From Thermopetrobacter sp964430935 (GTDB lineage Bacteria > Pseudomonadota > Alphaproteobacteria > Rhizobiales > Aestuariivirgaceae): 54,205 bases of DNA. Made by a program: the position numbers and the translations under genes. The stretch covers positions 1 through 54,205 of the forward strand of contig CAYSHK010000064.1 in NCBI GenBank assembly GCA_964430935.1, written 5' to 3'. This document shows, piece by piece, positions 18,029-26,470 of the stretch; the stretch's first letter is position 1, and each line of letters begins with the position of its first letter. The notes below the pieces were generated by a model. That model saw only the letters and a list, made by a program, of their open reading frames with translations. It was not told the DNA's origin and searched no databases.

Positions 18029-19147
18029 TCATTTTTTTCCGTCCATTTGGCCCTTTTTCTTCATCCGCTCCTCGAGCAGCTTCACGACCTTCTCGGCCTT
18101 GACGCCACGGGCGATGTCGAGAGCGGTTTCCCCCTTCCGGTTCTTCAGGAACGGATCAGCCCCCATGTCCAGAAGCATGCGCGCCACGCGCACGGACCCG
18201 TTGCGTGCCGCCTTCATGAGCGCCGTTTCGCCATCCTTGTCCTGAAGATCGACCCCGGCGCCCCTGGCCAGCAGAACGCGGACCACGGGATCGTTGTCCT
18301 CCTCGGCCGCCCGCATGAGCGCCGTTTCGCCATCGTCGTCGCGGGCGTCGATCTTCGCCCCGTGCTCCAGAAGCGTATTGCAGACGCGGTAGTGGCGGTT
18401 GTCCGCGGCCAGCATGAGCGCCGTCGCATGCGAACGGCTGTCGCGCGCCTCGACATCCGCTCCCGCCTTCAGCAGTTCGCGCACCACCTCGTCATGCCCC
18501 TTCTCCGCGGCCAGCATGAGAGCGGTGCGCCCGAACTTGTCCCTGACGTCGAGCTTCGCGCCGTGATGCAGCAGCATCTTCACGGCCCGCAGATTGCCAT
18601 GCCGCGCCGCGTAGATGAGCGGTGTCCACCCGGCGTTCGTCTGGACGTCGGGCATGGCTCCGCGATCGAGAAAGATGGCGATGAGGCGGGGATAGTTGTT
18701 CTCGGCGGCGAAGGTCAGGGCCGTGCACCCGGCCACCGTACGGGCGTTCACGTCCGCTCCCTTGCGCAGGAGATAGAGAACGGTGTCGAAATTTCCGTTC
18801 TCCGTGGCCATCATCAGCGGCGTCTTGCCGAACTGATTCGCGGCATTGGGACTGACGCCCCTCTTCTCGATCAGCTCCCGCACGGTGTCGGTATCGCCGA
18901 TCGATGCCGCGATGCGCAGCTCCTTCGCATCCTCGGAGGTATCGACATACTTCTCCGCGAGCTTCTTCCAGGCCTTCTTGGCCTCCGGCTTGTCGAGCAC
19001 CGTCTCCGGAGGCACTTCCATGGCTCCGGCCAACGGCCCTCCCATCATCCCCGCGACCGCCACCAGAACCGCCAGCACGCAACATCCCCGGCAACGCGCC
19101 GCCGCACGCTCCCCCCCGCCCCTGATCGATGCGTTCCTGCTGTTCAC
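18029..19147 (-). CDS. Exported or membrane-anchored ankyrin-repeat protein
   Basis: A 372-residue protein with a GTG start at 19147 overlapping the tetraheme cytochrome stop (GTGA) and preceded by GGAGGGG. A basic N-terminus and hydrophobic segment (CCVLAVLVAVAGMMGG, about 22-37) indicate export or an N-terminal anchor. About nine ankyrin repeats follow from residue 70 to the end, for example GKTPLMMATENGNFDTVLYL and GETALMKAARNGSVRVARML. Ankyrin repeats are protein-binding scaffolds. Being translationally coupled to a cytochrome gene and 72 bp before fccA, it probably binds or protects a periplasmic cytochrome; this is inference. An in-frame extension to 19357 is a shadow of the cytochrome gene. 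Confidence 0.88.
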   Translation of the reverse strand: MNSRNASIRGGGERAAARCRGCCVLAVLVAVAGMMGGPLAGAMEVPPETVLDKPEAKKAWKKLAEKYVDTSEDAKELRIAASIGDTDTVRELIEKRGVSPNAANQFGKTPLMMATENGNFDTVLYLLRKGADVNARTVAGCTALTFAAENNYPRLIAIFLDRGAMPDVQTNAGWTPLIYAARHGNLRAVKMLLHHGAKLDVRDKFGRTALMLAAEKGHDEVVRELLKAGADVEARDSRSHATALMLAADNRHYRVCNTLLEHGAKIDARDDDGETALMRAAEEDNDPVVRVLLARGAGVDLQDKDGETALMKAARNGSVRVARMLLDMGADPFLKNRKGETALDIARGVKAEKVVKLLEERMKKKGQMDGKK

Positions 19148-19686
19148 TGCACCCCCTCCGGCTTGTCGGGCAGATCGTGGGCCACGCCCGTGTGGCAGTC
19201 GATGCACGTCTTGCCCTCGTCCCGGGCGCGACCATGCTTCTTGCGGGCCACCTTGTCCTGCTCGTCCATGGCCATGGCCTCCCACGAATGGCAGTTCCTG
19301 CACTCCCGGGAGTCCGTCGCCTTCAGCTTCGCCCAGACCCGGTTGGCCATCTCCCACCGGCGGGCCTCGAACTTCTCCTTCGTGTCTATGGTTCCAAGCA
19401 CCTCATGCAGCACATCCTTGTACGCCATCACCTTCGCGTACATCTTCGGAAGGAACTGCTTCGGAACATGACAGTCCGCACAGCCGATGCGGACGCCCGC
19501 ATGATTGAGAAAATGCGCGGAATCCTGCCATTCCTCCTTGTTCCACTGCATGGAGTGGCAGGATGTGCAGAATTCCGTTGTATTCGTATAGGCAAGACCG
19601 GCATTGAACAGAAATGTAAACAGAACACCGGCCGCGAAGACAGCAGATATCACCCCCAGCCTCTTCGCAGACACCCTGAACTTCAA
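19144..19686 (-). CDS. NapC/NirT/CymA-type tetraheme cytochrome c
   Basis: Membrane-anchored multiheme cytochrome of 180 residues. One N-terminal transmembrane helix (about residues 9-30) is followed by four heme motifs: CTSCH (40), CADCH (69), CRNCH (129) and CIDCH (161), with the NapC/NrfH signatures W-x-D-SAH, GCADCHVP, RVWAKLKATDSRECRNCHSW and GKTCIDCHTGVAHDLP. NapC-family members normally move electrons between quinol and periplasmic partners. The TTG at 19686 is chosen because GGGGGAGGG sits just upstream and it gives a clean MKFRVSAKRL start; a farther TTG (19725) would add a spurious Cys-rich leader. First gene of the fcc cluster. Confidence 0.88.
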   Translation of the reverse strand: MKFRVSAKRLGVISAVFAAGVLFTFLFNAGLAYTNTTEFCTSCHSMQWNKEEWQDSAHFLNHAGVRIGCADCHVPKQFLPKMYAKVMAYKDVLHEVLGTIDTKEKFEARRWEMANRVWAKLKATDSRECRNCHSWEAMAMDEQDKVARKKHGRARDEGKTCIDCHTGVAHDLPDKPEGVQ

Positions 19687-20042
19687 GGCACCCTCCCCCT
19701 TTCCGTTGACACACCCGGCGCACAAACGAATTCAATGCGCCTAATATGAGAAAGACCGAATATTTCCCCTTAACGGCGAGGTGATTATAGCGGCATAAAT
19801 GTGTAATTCAATAGACATATTGAAATATTATATTTTCCTTATATTACATTCATCTAATATATGGCCTTCATAAAATACAATGCACTAGCATTACTTATGA
19901 TAAACATGAATGTGCGCACCACACGCCAAAGGAATACCTTCATATGAGGCAGCATTTCTTCATTCTCGGAGAAACCACGGGAAAAGCGGTGTTCCCTCCA
20001 TTTCCCGGCCCGGTATGCGCTCCGCGCCGTCCGGAGGTATCA
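19687..20042. other. 356-bp AT-rich intergenic region
   Basis: Between the tetraheme cytochrome and the patatin-like gene. Roughly 19740-19930 is strikingly AT-rich against the high-GC background, with runs such as GAAATATTATATTTTCCTTATATTACATT. It contains the minus-strand promoter above. I see no convincing gene on either strand; short ORFs in the right part lack a start signal. Confidence 0.7.
19784..19811 (-). promoter_or_regulatory. Sigma70-type promoter of the tetraheme-ankyrin-fccAB cluster
   Basis: On the minus strand, TTGAAT (19811-19806) and a perfect TATAAT (19789-19784) are separated by 16 bp. It is the best promoter match I found in the window. Predicted start near 19777 leaves a 5' leader of about 90 nt before the TTG start at 19686. 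Confidence 0.65.
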
Positions 20043-20879
20043 TCAGAGGAAGGCGGAGAGTTCGCGGATCACCTGCTCCCGCACCGGTTCGGCGGCCTCC
20101 AGAATGTCCGCCGCCTTGAGGAAGTCGTAGGCGCGGAAGCGGTCCACCGGCGGATCGATCCAGATGTCGGGCGGATCCAGACGGCGCATCAGTGCCGCGA
20201 TCTGCAGCTGCATGATCTGGGTGGCCCCCAGGGCGAGCTCCGTGACGCCGGGGCGGCGACCCTTTCCCCTGCGGTCCGGCACGGGCTGACCGGTGACCTC
20301 GACGGCGAGCACCACGTCGCAGCCCCATTCGCGCACATGGTCGAACGGCACGGGATTGCTGATGGCTCCGTCGATGAGCAGGCGTCCCTTCAGCTTCGGC
20401 GCGGCGATCAGGCCGGGAATGGCGATGGAGGCCGCCACGGCGGAGCGCATGTCCCCCTCGCGGATGAGCATTTCGGAGGCAGCGTAGAAATCCGTCGTGG
20501 TCACGAGAAAGGGTATCTCGGTCTCCTCGATGCGTTCGGCGACGCCTTCCGGGAGAACCAGATCCACGAGACGGGCCCCGTCTATCATGACGGGACGGGA
20601 GAGGGAGAAATTGAGCAGCGAAAGGGGGCTGCGGTCCCCGCCCGTCAGAATGCGCCGCGCCGCGGAGCGGGGGTTGCCCAGAACGTCGAGCGCATGGGCG
20701 CGGATGTCCGAGGCGGGAATGCCCGAGGCATAGGCCGCGCCCACCAGAGCCCCCATGGAGGAGGCCGCGATCACCGCGGGCCGCACGCCCAGAGCATCCA
20801 GCGCCTCCAGCACGACGATGTGCGCAAGCCCGCGCGCGGCCCCTCCCCCCAGGGCCAGACCGATGGTCGGTGCCGTCAT
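20043..20879 (-). CDS. Patatin-like phospholipase family protein (RssA-like)
   Basis: Putative serine acyl hydrolase of 278 residues. It has the oxyanion-hole loop LALGGGAARGLAH near the N-terminus, a nucleophile elbow with S41 in AASSMGA, and the catalytic D170 in LLIDGAISNPVP. In the canonical GxSxG elbow the first Gly is replaced here by Ala (A39-S-S-M-G), a tolerated but less common variant. SIAIPGLIAAPKLKGR is typical of the RssA/NTE branch. It is divergent from the MATE gene with 191 bp between them. Substrate unknown. Confidence 0.9.
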   Translation of the reverse strand: MTAPTIGLALGGGAARGLAHIVVLEALDALGVRPAVIAASSMGALVGAAYASGIPASDIRAHALDVLGNPRSAARRILTGGDRSPLSLLNFSLSRPVMIDGARLVDLVLPEGVAERIEETEIPFLVTTTDFYAASEMLIREGDMRSAVAASIAIPGLIAAPKLKGRLLIDGAISNPVPFDHVREWGCDVVLAVEVTGQPVPDRRGKGRRPGVTELALGATQIMQLQIAALMRRLDPPDIWIDPPVDRFRAYDFLKAADILEAAEPVREQVIRELSAFL

Positions 20880-21070
20880 TTCTTCATCTCCCTCATCCGG
20901 TGCCCGTGGGAAGTATGACCCCTCCCCCGCGAAATGACAAAGGACGACCGTCCATGATCCGGAGGGAAAGCCGGCGCGGGCGCGGGACGTTTCCGTACCG
21001 CAAGTTGCCTTTCCATCGTTTTTGGCGCATTCAGGATCCGCCTTCCCCGTCGATCACTCCGGAACGGCCG

Positions 21071-22447
21071 ATGAATCGGAACAGGACAGACAGCGCCAGG
21101 CCGCGTCCCGCCCCGCATGCCCGGCAGGCCCGCTTCCTCAGCGGCTCCATCCCGGGACACGTGCTGGCCATGGCGTTGATGGGCGCGATCGGCCTGATGT
21201 CGATGTTCGCCGTCGATCTCGCGGATCTGTGGTTCATCTCCATGCTCGGCCGCGTGGAGACGACGGCCGGCATAGGTTTCGCGGGGATTCTGGCCTTCGT
21301 CAACATATCCATCGCCCTCGGCGGCGGCATAGCCGCGGGCGCGCTCGTCGCGGTGAATCTCGGAAAGGGGCGCCGGATACGGGCCCGCAAGTTCGCGACC
21401 TCCAGCCTGCTCATCGCGGCGGGAACGGGGCTTTTGCTCCTGCTGGCCGCGGAAACCCTCACCCGCCCCATCCTGTCGCTTCTGGGGGCGTCCGGCGCGG
21501 CGCTCGACGAGGCGGCGGTGTATCTGCGCATCGTCGCCATCGGCTTTCCGCTCATCGCCAGCGCCATCATCCTCAGCTTCAGCCTGCGGGCCATCGGCGA
21601 CGCCAGACGGGCCATGTACGTGACGCTTGCGACCGCCCTCACCAACGCCGTTCTGGATCCGGTCTTCATCTTCGGACTGGACATGGGCATCGCGGGCGCG
21701 GCGACCGCGACGGTGGCGGCCAACCTGCTCTCGCTTCTCGTCGGCTGGAACGGCCTGTCGCGCATCCACGGCATGCTGGGCCGCCCCTCCCCCGCCCAAC
21801 TGCGGCGCGACGCGGCGGACATCGCACAGATCGCCATTCCCGCCACGCTGACCCAGCTCGCGACCCCGTTCCTCGTCGCCTACATCCTCTTCGCCTCCGC
21901 CCGTTTCGGGGACGAGGTGGTCGCGGCATCCACAATCGTCAACCGGCTCGCGCCGGTCTTCTTCGGGGTGGTCTTCTCCCTCTCCGGAGCGGTCGGGCCG
22001 ATCATAGGACAGAACTTCGGCGCCGGACGCATGGACCGGGTGAAGGAGACCTTCCTCGCGGGAATCGTCTTCGCCACGGGCTACACCCTCCTCATGGCCG
22101 GCATCCTCTTCATCTTCCGCGAGGACGCCCCCCGGTGGTTCTCCGTCGGCGGAGAAGCCGCCAGGCTGGTGACCTTCTTCTGCACCTGGCTCACATGGAG
22201 CTGGATCTTCACCGGCGGCCAGTTCGTCGCCCAGGCCGCCTTCAACAATCTCGGAAAGGCCCGCTGGTCCACGGGCTTCAACTGGGCCCGCGCGACCCTG
22301 GGCACCATCGTCCCCGTCGAGATCATGTCCGCCCTCTGGGGCGCATGGGGGCTCTTCGCCGGATCCGCCATCGGCTCCTCCCTCGTCGGGCTCGCCGCCA
22401 CATGGACCGCCTGGCGGCTGATCCGCAACCTCGCACGCGAAGCTTGA
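21071..22447 (+). CDS. MATE-family efflux transporter
   Basis: Inner-membrane cation-coupled multidrug/toxin exporter, 458 residues with about twelve hydrophobic segments in two related halves. Family features include VDLADLWFISMLG in TM1, GIAGAATATVAANLLSLLV, and in the second half PFLVAYILF, AVGPIIGQNFGAGRMDR and WSWIFTGGQFVAQAAFNNLGKAR. The start at 21071 places a short basic tail before TM1; in-frame ATGs at 20957 and 20870 would add a long non-conserved leader. Substrate cannot be told from sequence. Confidence 0.9.
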   Translation: MNRNRTDSARPRPAPHARQARFLSGSIPGHVLAMALMGAIGLMSMFAVDLADLWFISMLGRVETTAGIGFAGILAFVNISIALGGGIAAGALVAVNLGKGRRIRARKFATSSLLIAAGTGLLLLLAAETLTRPILSLLGASGAALDEAAVYLRIVAIGFPLIASAIILSFSLRAIGDARRAMYVTLATALTNAVLDPVFIFGLDMGIAGAATATVAANLLSLLVGWNGLSRIHGMLGRPSPAQLRRDAADIAQIAIPATLTQLATPFLVAYILFASARFGDEVVAASTIVNRLAPVFFGVVFSLSGAVGPIIGQNFGAGRMDRVKETFLAGIVFATGYTLLMAGILFIFREDAPRWFSVGGEAARLVTFFCTWLTWSWIFTGGQFVAQAAFNNLGKARWSTGFNWARATLGTIVPVEIMSALWGAWGLFAGSAIGSSLVGLAATWTAWRLIRNLAREA

Positions 22448-22480
22448 CCGGCCGCCCCCGGCCGGGCAAACCTCCCGGAC

Positions 22481-23167
22481 ATGGAACTCGTGGAACACGT
22501 CATCACCGCGAACGGCGGTCGGCAGGTGGCCGCCATCGCCGCGGCCGCCGGCATCTCCCCGCAGGAGATGGAACAGCTGCTGCGCCTCCAGGTGCCGGTC
22601 GTAGCCGCACGCATCCGCGAGCGCGCCGGCGACGACGAAGCGGAACTCGAAGCCGTGTTCGACCTGCTGGAGGACGGCGAGGCGGAAGAATATCTCGGGA
22701 AGGAACGGGAGATCACCACCCGCGACGCCATTGCCGACGGCGAGGACATTCTCGGACACCTCTACGGATCCCTCCAGGCCGCCCGCGAGGCCGCGCCCGT
22801 GCCGGAAGGCATGTCCCCCGAACTCGCGGCGCGGCTCATGACCTTCTCCGCCGTGCTGACCGTGGCCGCCATGACCCGGCGCTACCGCACGGAAGTCCTG
22901 CCCGCGATGTCCGCGGCGGCAAGCGGGGAATCCGCCGGGAGCGGCCTTCTGGCCCTGCTGGTCTCCGCCCTGATCGACGGCCTGGTGAAGGGGCTCGCAC
23001 GGGCCCTGCTCCCCCGCCGCAGGCGCAGGCGGGCACGCTATTCCCACCGCTACCGCCGTCGCAGGCGCCACCGCGGAAGACGCCGGAGCAGGCGCCGCAC
23101 GCGCCGCCGGCGCAGAGACGCCTCCGTTCTGGAGGACGTGCTCGGCAGCGTCCTGAAGAACCTGTAG
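22481..23167 (+). CDS. DUF937-like protein with an extreme arginine-rich tail
   Basis: Predicted 228-residue cytosolic protein. Residues 1-100 are helical and acidic with a DUF937/YidB-like look (GGRQVAAIAAAAGISPQEMEQLL, then GEDILGHLYGS). Residues 115-135 and 155-178 are hydrophobic or amphipathic helices. Residues 179-212 are about two thirds arginine, with a few Tyr/His/Ser, then a short helix VLEDVLGSVLKNL closes the protein. The tail would bind nucleic acid or acidic membrane lipids. It lies 33 bp after the MATE gene. Function unknown. Confidence 0.75.
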   Translation: MELVEHVITANGGRQVAAIAAAAGISPQEMEQLLRLQVPVVAARIRERAGDDEAELEAVFDLLEDGEAEEYLGKEREITTRDAIADGEDILGHLYGSLQAAREAAPVPEGMSPELAARLMTFSAVLTVAAMTRRYRTEVLPAMSAAASGESAGSGLLALLVSALIDGLVKGLARALLPRRRRRRARYSHRYRRRRRHRGRRRSRRRTRRRRRDASVLEDVLGSVLKNL

Positions 23168-23290
23168 GATCCGGAGCGTCCTTCCGCGCCGGGCTCCTCC
23201 CCGGGGAAAGCGGCGGAAAATGCCGCCATCTCCCCCACGCGGCGGAATGCCGACACCACCAGGCCGCCCGCGGAGAGGGAACGCGGCGAA

Positions 23291-24574
23291 TCAGGCCTTC
23301 CTCTCGCGCTCCACGGCGCGCCAGCCGATGTCGCGCCGGTAGAAGCCCTCCGGCCAGTCGATCCTTTCCACGGCGGCGTAGGCCCGGCGCTGCGCCTCGG
23401 TGATGGTGTCCCCGAGAGCCGTCACATTGAGGACGCGGCCGCCGACGGCCAGCAGCTCCCCGCCCTCGCCGCGCGCGGTCCCGGCATGGAAGACCTTCAC
23501 GAGAGGATCCTCCTCCGCCCGCTCCACGCCCCCGATGACGGATCCCTTTCCATAGGGGCCCGGATAGCCCTTCGAGGCCATGACCACGGTGAGCGCGGCC
23601 CTGTCGGACCATTCCACCGTCCCGCCGGCAAGGTCGCCTCCGGCCGCCGCTTCCATGATGTCCACCAGATCCGTCTCCAGCCGCATCATCAGGGGCTGGC
23701 ATTCCGGATCGCCGAACCGCACGTTGTACTCGATGAGCTGCGGCCCCGTCCCGGTGATCATGAGTCCGGCGTAGAGCACGCCGGTGAACGGACAGCCGGC
23801 CTCCTCCATCGCCTTCATGGTGGGCAGGATGATCCGCTCCATGACCTGCCCGCACATTTCGTCGGTCATCACCGGCGCGGGGCTGTAGGCCCCCATGCCG
23901 CCCGTGTTGGGGCCTTCGTCGCCGTCGAAGGCCCGCTTGTGGTCCTGCGCCGTGGCCAGAGGCAGCGCCGTGCGCCCGTCGCATACGGCGAAGAAGGACG
24001 CCTCCTCGCCGACCAGCATCTCCTCCAGCACCACCTTCGCGCCCGCCTCGCCGAAAGCACCGCCGAAGATGTCCCGGATGGCGGCCTCCGCGGTCTCCAT
24101 GTCCGTGGCCACGATCACGCCCTTGCCGGCGGCGAGGCCGTCCGCCTTGACGACGATGGGCGCCCCCTTCTCCCGCAGGTGGGCGAGCGCGGATCCGGCG
24201 TCCTCGAAAACGGCGTAGCCGGCCGTGGGAATTCCATGGCGGCGGCAGATGTCCTTGGTGAAGCTCTTCGAGCCCTCGAGCCGGGCGGCGTCCTTCCGCG
24301 GACCGAATACGGCGATCCCCTCCTCCGCCAGCGCGTCGGCCAGACCGGCGACGAGCGGCGCCTCCGGACCGACGGCCACGAGCCGCACGTCGTTGCGTCC
24401 GCAGAAATCCACGACCGCGGCATGGTCCGCGACATCCAGGGAGACGCATTCGGCCTCCTCGCAGATGCCGGCGTTGCCCGGCGCGACGAAAAGCGTGGAA
24501 GTGCGGGGGCTCCGCGCGATCTTCCAGGCGAGCGCATGTTCGCGACCGCCGGATCCGATGAGAAGGATGTTCAT
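23291..24574 (-). CDS. purD: Phosphoribosylamine-glycine ligase (GAR synthetase)
   Basis: Second step of de novo purine synthesis: ATP-dependent joining of glycine to phosphoribosylamine. The 427-residue protein opens with MNILLIGSGGREHALAWK, has the ATP-grasp segments DGLAAGKGV and EEASFFAVCDG, and the PurD signature NTGGMGAYSPAP followed by FGDPECQ. ATG at 24574 gives the canonical N-terminus; the longer frame to 24610 does not. It is divergent from xseA with 89 bp between. Confidence 0.97.
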   Translation of the reverse strand: MNILLIGSGGREHALAWKIARSPRTSTLFVAPGNAGICEEAECVSLDVADHAAVVDFCGRNDVRLVAVGPEAPLVAGLADALAEEGIAVFGPRKDAARLEGSKSFTKDICRRHGIPTAGYAVFEDAGSALAHLREKGAPIVVKADGLAAGKGVIVATDMETAEAAIRDIFGGAFGEAGAKVVLEEMLVGEEASFFAVCDGRTALPLATAQDHKRAFDGDEGPNTGGMGAYSPAPVMTDEMCGQVMERIILPTMKAMEEAGCPFTGVLYAGLMITGTGPQLIEYNVRFGDPECQPLMMRLETDLVDIMEAAAGGDLAGGTVEWSDRAALTVVMASKGYPGPYGKGSVIGGVERAEEDPLVKVFHAGTARGEGGELLAVGGRVLNVTALGDTITEAQRRAYAAVERIDWPEGFYRRDIGWRAVERERKA

Positions 24575-24663
24575 GGCGTCCTTTCCCGAGGGTGTTTGTC
24601 CACGCGGCATTTATGATACAGTCCCCGGACTTCCGGCAAGGGTCGAGAGGTTACGGCAGCCAC

Positions 24664-26139
24664 ATGTCCACAGGCATCCGCATAGATCCCATCACCGGCG
24701 AGATCATCGAGGAAGGCGCCGAACCCGCACCGCCGGCCAACGTGGTGGAATATTCCGTCTCGGACATCTCCTTCGCCATCAAGCGGACGATGGAGGACAC
24801 CTTCGGCTTCGTGCGGGTGCGCGGCGAGGTGGGGCGCGTCTCCCGCCCCGCCTCCGGTCACGTCTATCTGGATCTCAAGGACGAACGCGCCGTGCTCGCC
24901 GCCGTCATGTGGAAGGGCACGGCGGCGCGGCAGAAATTCAAGCCCGAACAGGGCATGGAGGTCGTCGCCACGGGCCGGATCACCACCTATCCCGGCCAGT
25001 CGAAATACCAGCTTGTCGTAGAGAAGCTGGAACCCGCCGGCCTCGGTGCGCTCATGGCCCTTCTGGAGGAACGCAGGAAGAAGCTGGCGGCCGAAGGACT
25101 CTTCGACGAGGAGCGCAAGAAGCCCCTCCCCTGGCTGCCGGAGGTGATCGGCGTGGTCACATCGCCGACCGGCGCGGTCATCCGCGACATCCTGCACAGA
25201 CTGGCCGACAGGTTTCCGCGGCGGGTCGTCGTCTGGCCGGTGCGCGTCCAGGGAGAGACCTGCGGGGAGGAAGTGGCCGAGGCGATCGCCGGTTTCAACG
25301 CGCTGCCACGGGATGGCGCCATACCGCGCCCGGACCTGATCATCGTCGCCCGGGGCGGAGGGTCGGTGGAGGATCTGTGGGGCTTCAACGACGAGGCCGT
25401 GGTGAGGGCCGCGGCAGCCTCGGAAATCCCCCTCATCTCCGCCGTGGGCCACGAGACGGACTGGACGCTCATCGACCACGCCGCGGACTGGCGCGCCCCC
25501 ACGCCGACCGCGGCCGCGGAGAAGGCCGTTCCCGTCCGCGCCGAGCTGCTGGCCTGGGTGGGCGAGCTGGGTGCCCGCATGCTGCGCGCCATGACGACTG
25601 GAATGGAACAGCGGCGGCACAGGGTCCTCGCCGCCGCGAGGGCCCTGCCCCGACCGGACGACGTGCTGGCGCTGGCACGCCAGAGGCTGGACGCCGCGGC
25701 CTCGCGACTGGACGCCGCCCTGCGCAGTCTGGTGGAACGCCGTCGCATCGAGCTGACCGCGGCCGCCTCGCGCCTCGTGCCCCTGACTCTGGAAAGACGC
25801 ATCCGGGACGGCGGGCGGACGGTGGAGGAGTTGCGCAGACGGCTGGAGCTGGCCATGCGTTCGGAAGGTCAGAGACGCCGCCAGAGGCTGGATACCGCAT
25901 CCAGAATGCTGGAATCGCTCTCCTATCGCGCCGTTCTCTCGCGTGGATACGCCGTCGTGCGCGACGCCGAAAACCGCACCCCCCTGACCGGAAAGGCGAT
26001 GGTGCGACCGGGCATGGCCCTCTCCATCGAATTCACGGACGGCGAAGCCCCGGCCATCGCGGGGGGAAGCGCCCCGCCGAAAAGCGCCAGAAGGCGGAAA
26101 TCGCGAAATCCCGGCGACGATCAGGGATCCCTTTTCTGA
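24664..26139 (+). CDS. xseA: Exodeoxyribonuclease VII large subunit
   Basis: Large subunit of ExoVII, which degrades ssDNA to oligonucleotides. The 491-residue protein has an N-terminal OB-fold (EYSVSDISFAIKRTMEDTFG, VRVRGEVGRVSRPASGHVYLDLKD), the catalytic domain segments GVVTSPTGAVIRDI, LIIVARGGGSVEDLWGFND and SAVGHETDWTLIDHAADWRAPTPTAAAE, and a long coiled-coil C-terminal part. ATG at 24664 lies upstream of VVEYSVSDISF by a typical alphaproteobacterial leader. The small subunit gene xseB is not in the window. Confidence 0.96.
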   Translation: MSTGIRIDPITGEIIEEGAEPAPPANVVEYSVSDISFAIKRTMEDTFGFVRVRGEVGRVSRPASGHVYLDLKDERAVLAAVMWKGTAARQKFKPEQGMEVVATGRITTYPGQSKYQLVVEKLEPAGLGALMALLEERRKKLAAEGLFDEERKKPLPWLPEVIGVVTSPTGAVIRDILHRLADRFPRRVVVWPVRVQGETCGEEVAEAIAGFNALPRDGAIPRPDLIIVARGGGSVEDLWGFNDEAVVRAAAASEIPLISAVGHETDWTLIDHAADWRAPTPTAAAEKAVPVRAELLAWVGELGARMLRAMTTGMEQRRHRVLAAARALPRPDDVLALARQRLDAAASRLDAALRSLVERRRIELTAAASRLVPLTLERRIRDGGRTVEELRRRLELAMRSEGQRRRQRLDTASRMLESLSYRAVLSRGYAVVRDAENRTPLTGKAMVRPGMALSIEFTDGEAPAIAGGSAPPKSARRRKSRNPGDDQGSLF

Positions 26140-26242
26140 CCGCCGACGGCCCGCGCCGATGCGGACGCCCGGCCCCGCGGAACGGAAACGTGAAATACAT
26201 TCTCCTTGAGATCCGCCCACGTGATCGGCTATCAACGGCGCC

Positions 26243-26470
26243 ATGAACAGGGAAGGCATTTTCGGACTGGGCAGCCGCGAAGCCCGCGTGCGCTTTCTCG
26301 ACGCCGACTTCGAGGTCGTCGAGAAGGGCGATTTCGTGCGCTGCGCCGTGACGGGACAGCCCATCCCCCTGGACGAGCTGCGCTACTGGTCCGTCGAGCG
26401 GCAGGAAGCCTACGCGACGCCAGAAGCGGCGCTCAAACGCCATCAGGAAATCCTCAAGGACGCCGGCTGA
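26243..26470 (+). CDS. DUF2093 family protein
   Basis: Predicted 75-residue protein matching the alphaproteobacterial DUF2093 family along its length: ARVRFLDADFEVVEKGDFVRCAVTGQPIPLDELRYWSVERQEAYA. The segment around CAVTGQPI has only one Cys, so a metal site is not evident. It lies 103 bp downstream of xseA, which is the usual position of this family. Function unknown. Confidence 0.88.
   Translation: MNREGIFGLGSREARVRFLDADFEVVEKGDFVRCAVTGQPIPLDELRYWSVERQEAYATPEAALKRHQEILKDAG

Noticed and set aside
20876..23071. 731-residue minus-strand ORF opposite the MATE and DUF937-like genes
   Set aside because: Gly/Glu/Arg-rich shadow; MATE membrane segments are clear on the plus strand.
23168..23290. 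Weak hairpins between the DUF937-like gene and purD as a terminator
   Set aside because: Stems are only about 5 bp, common by chance at this GC content.
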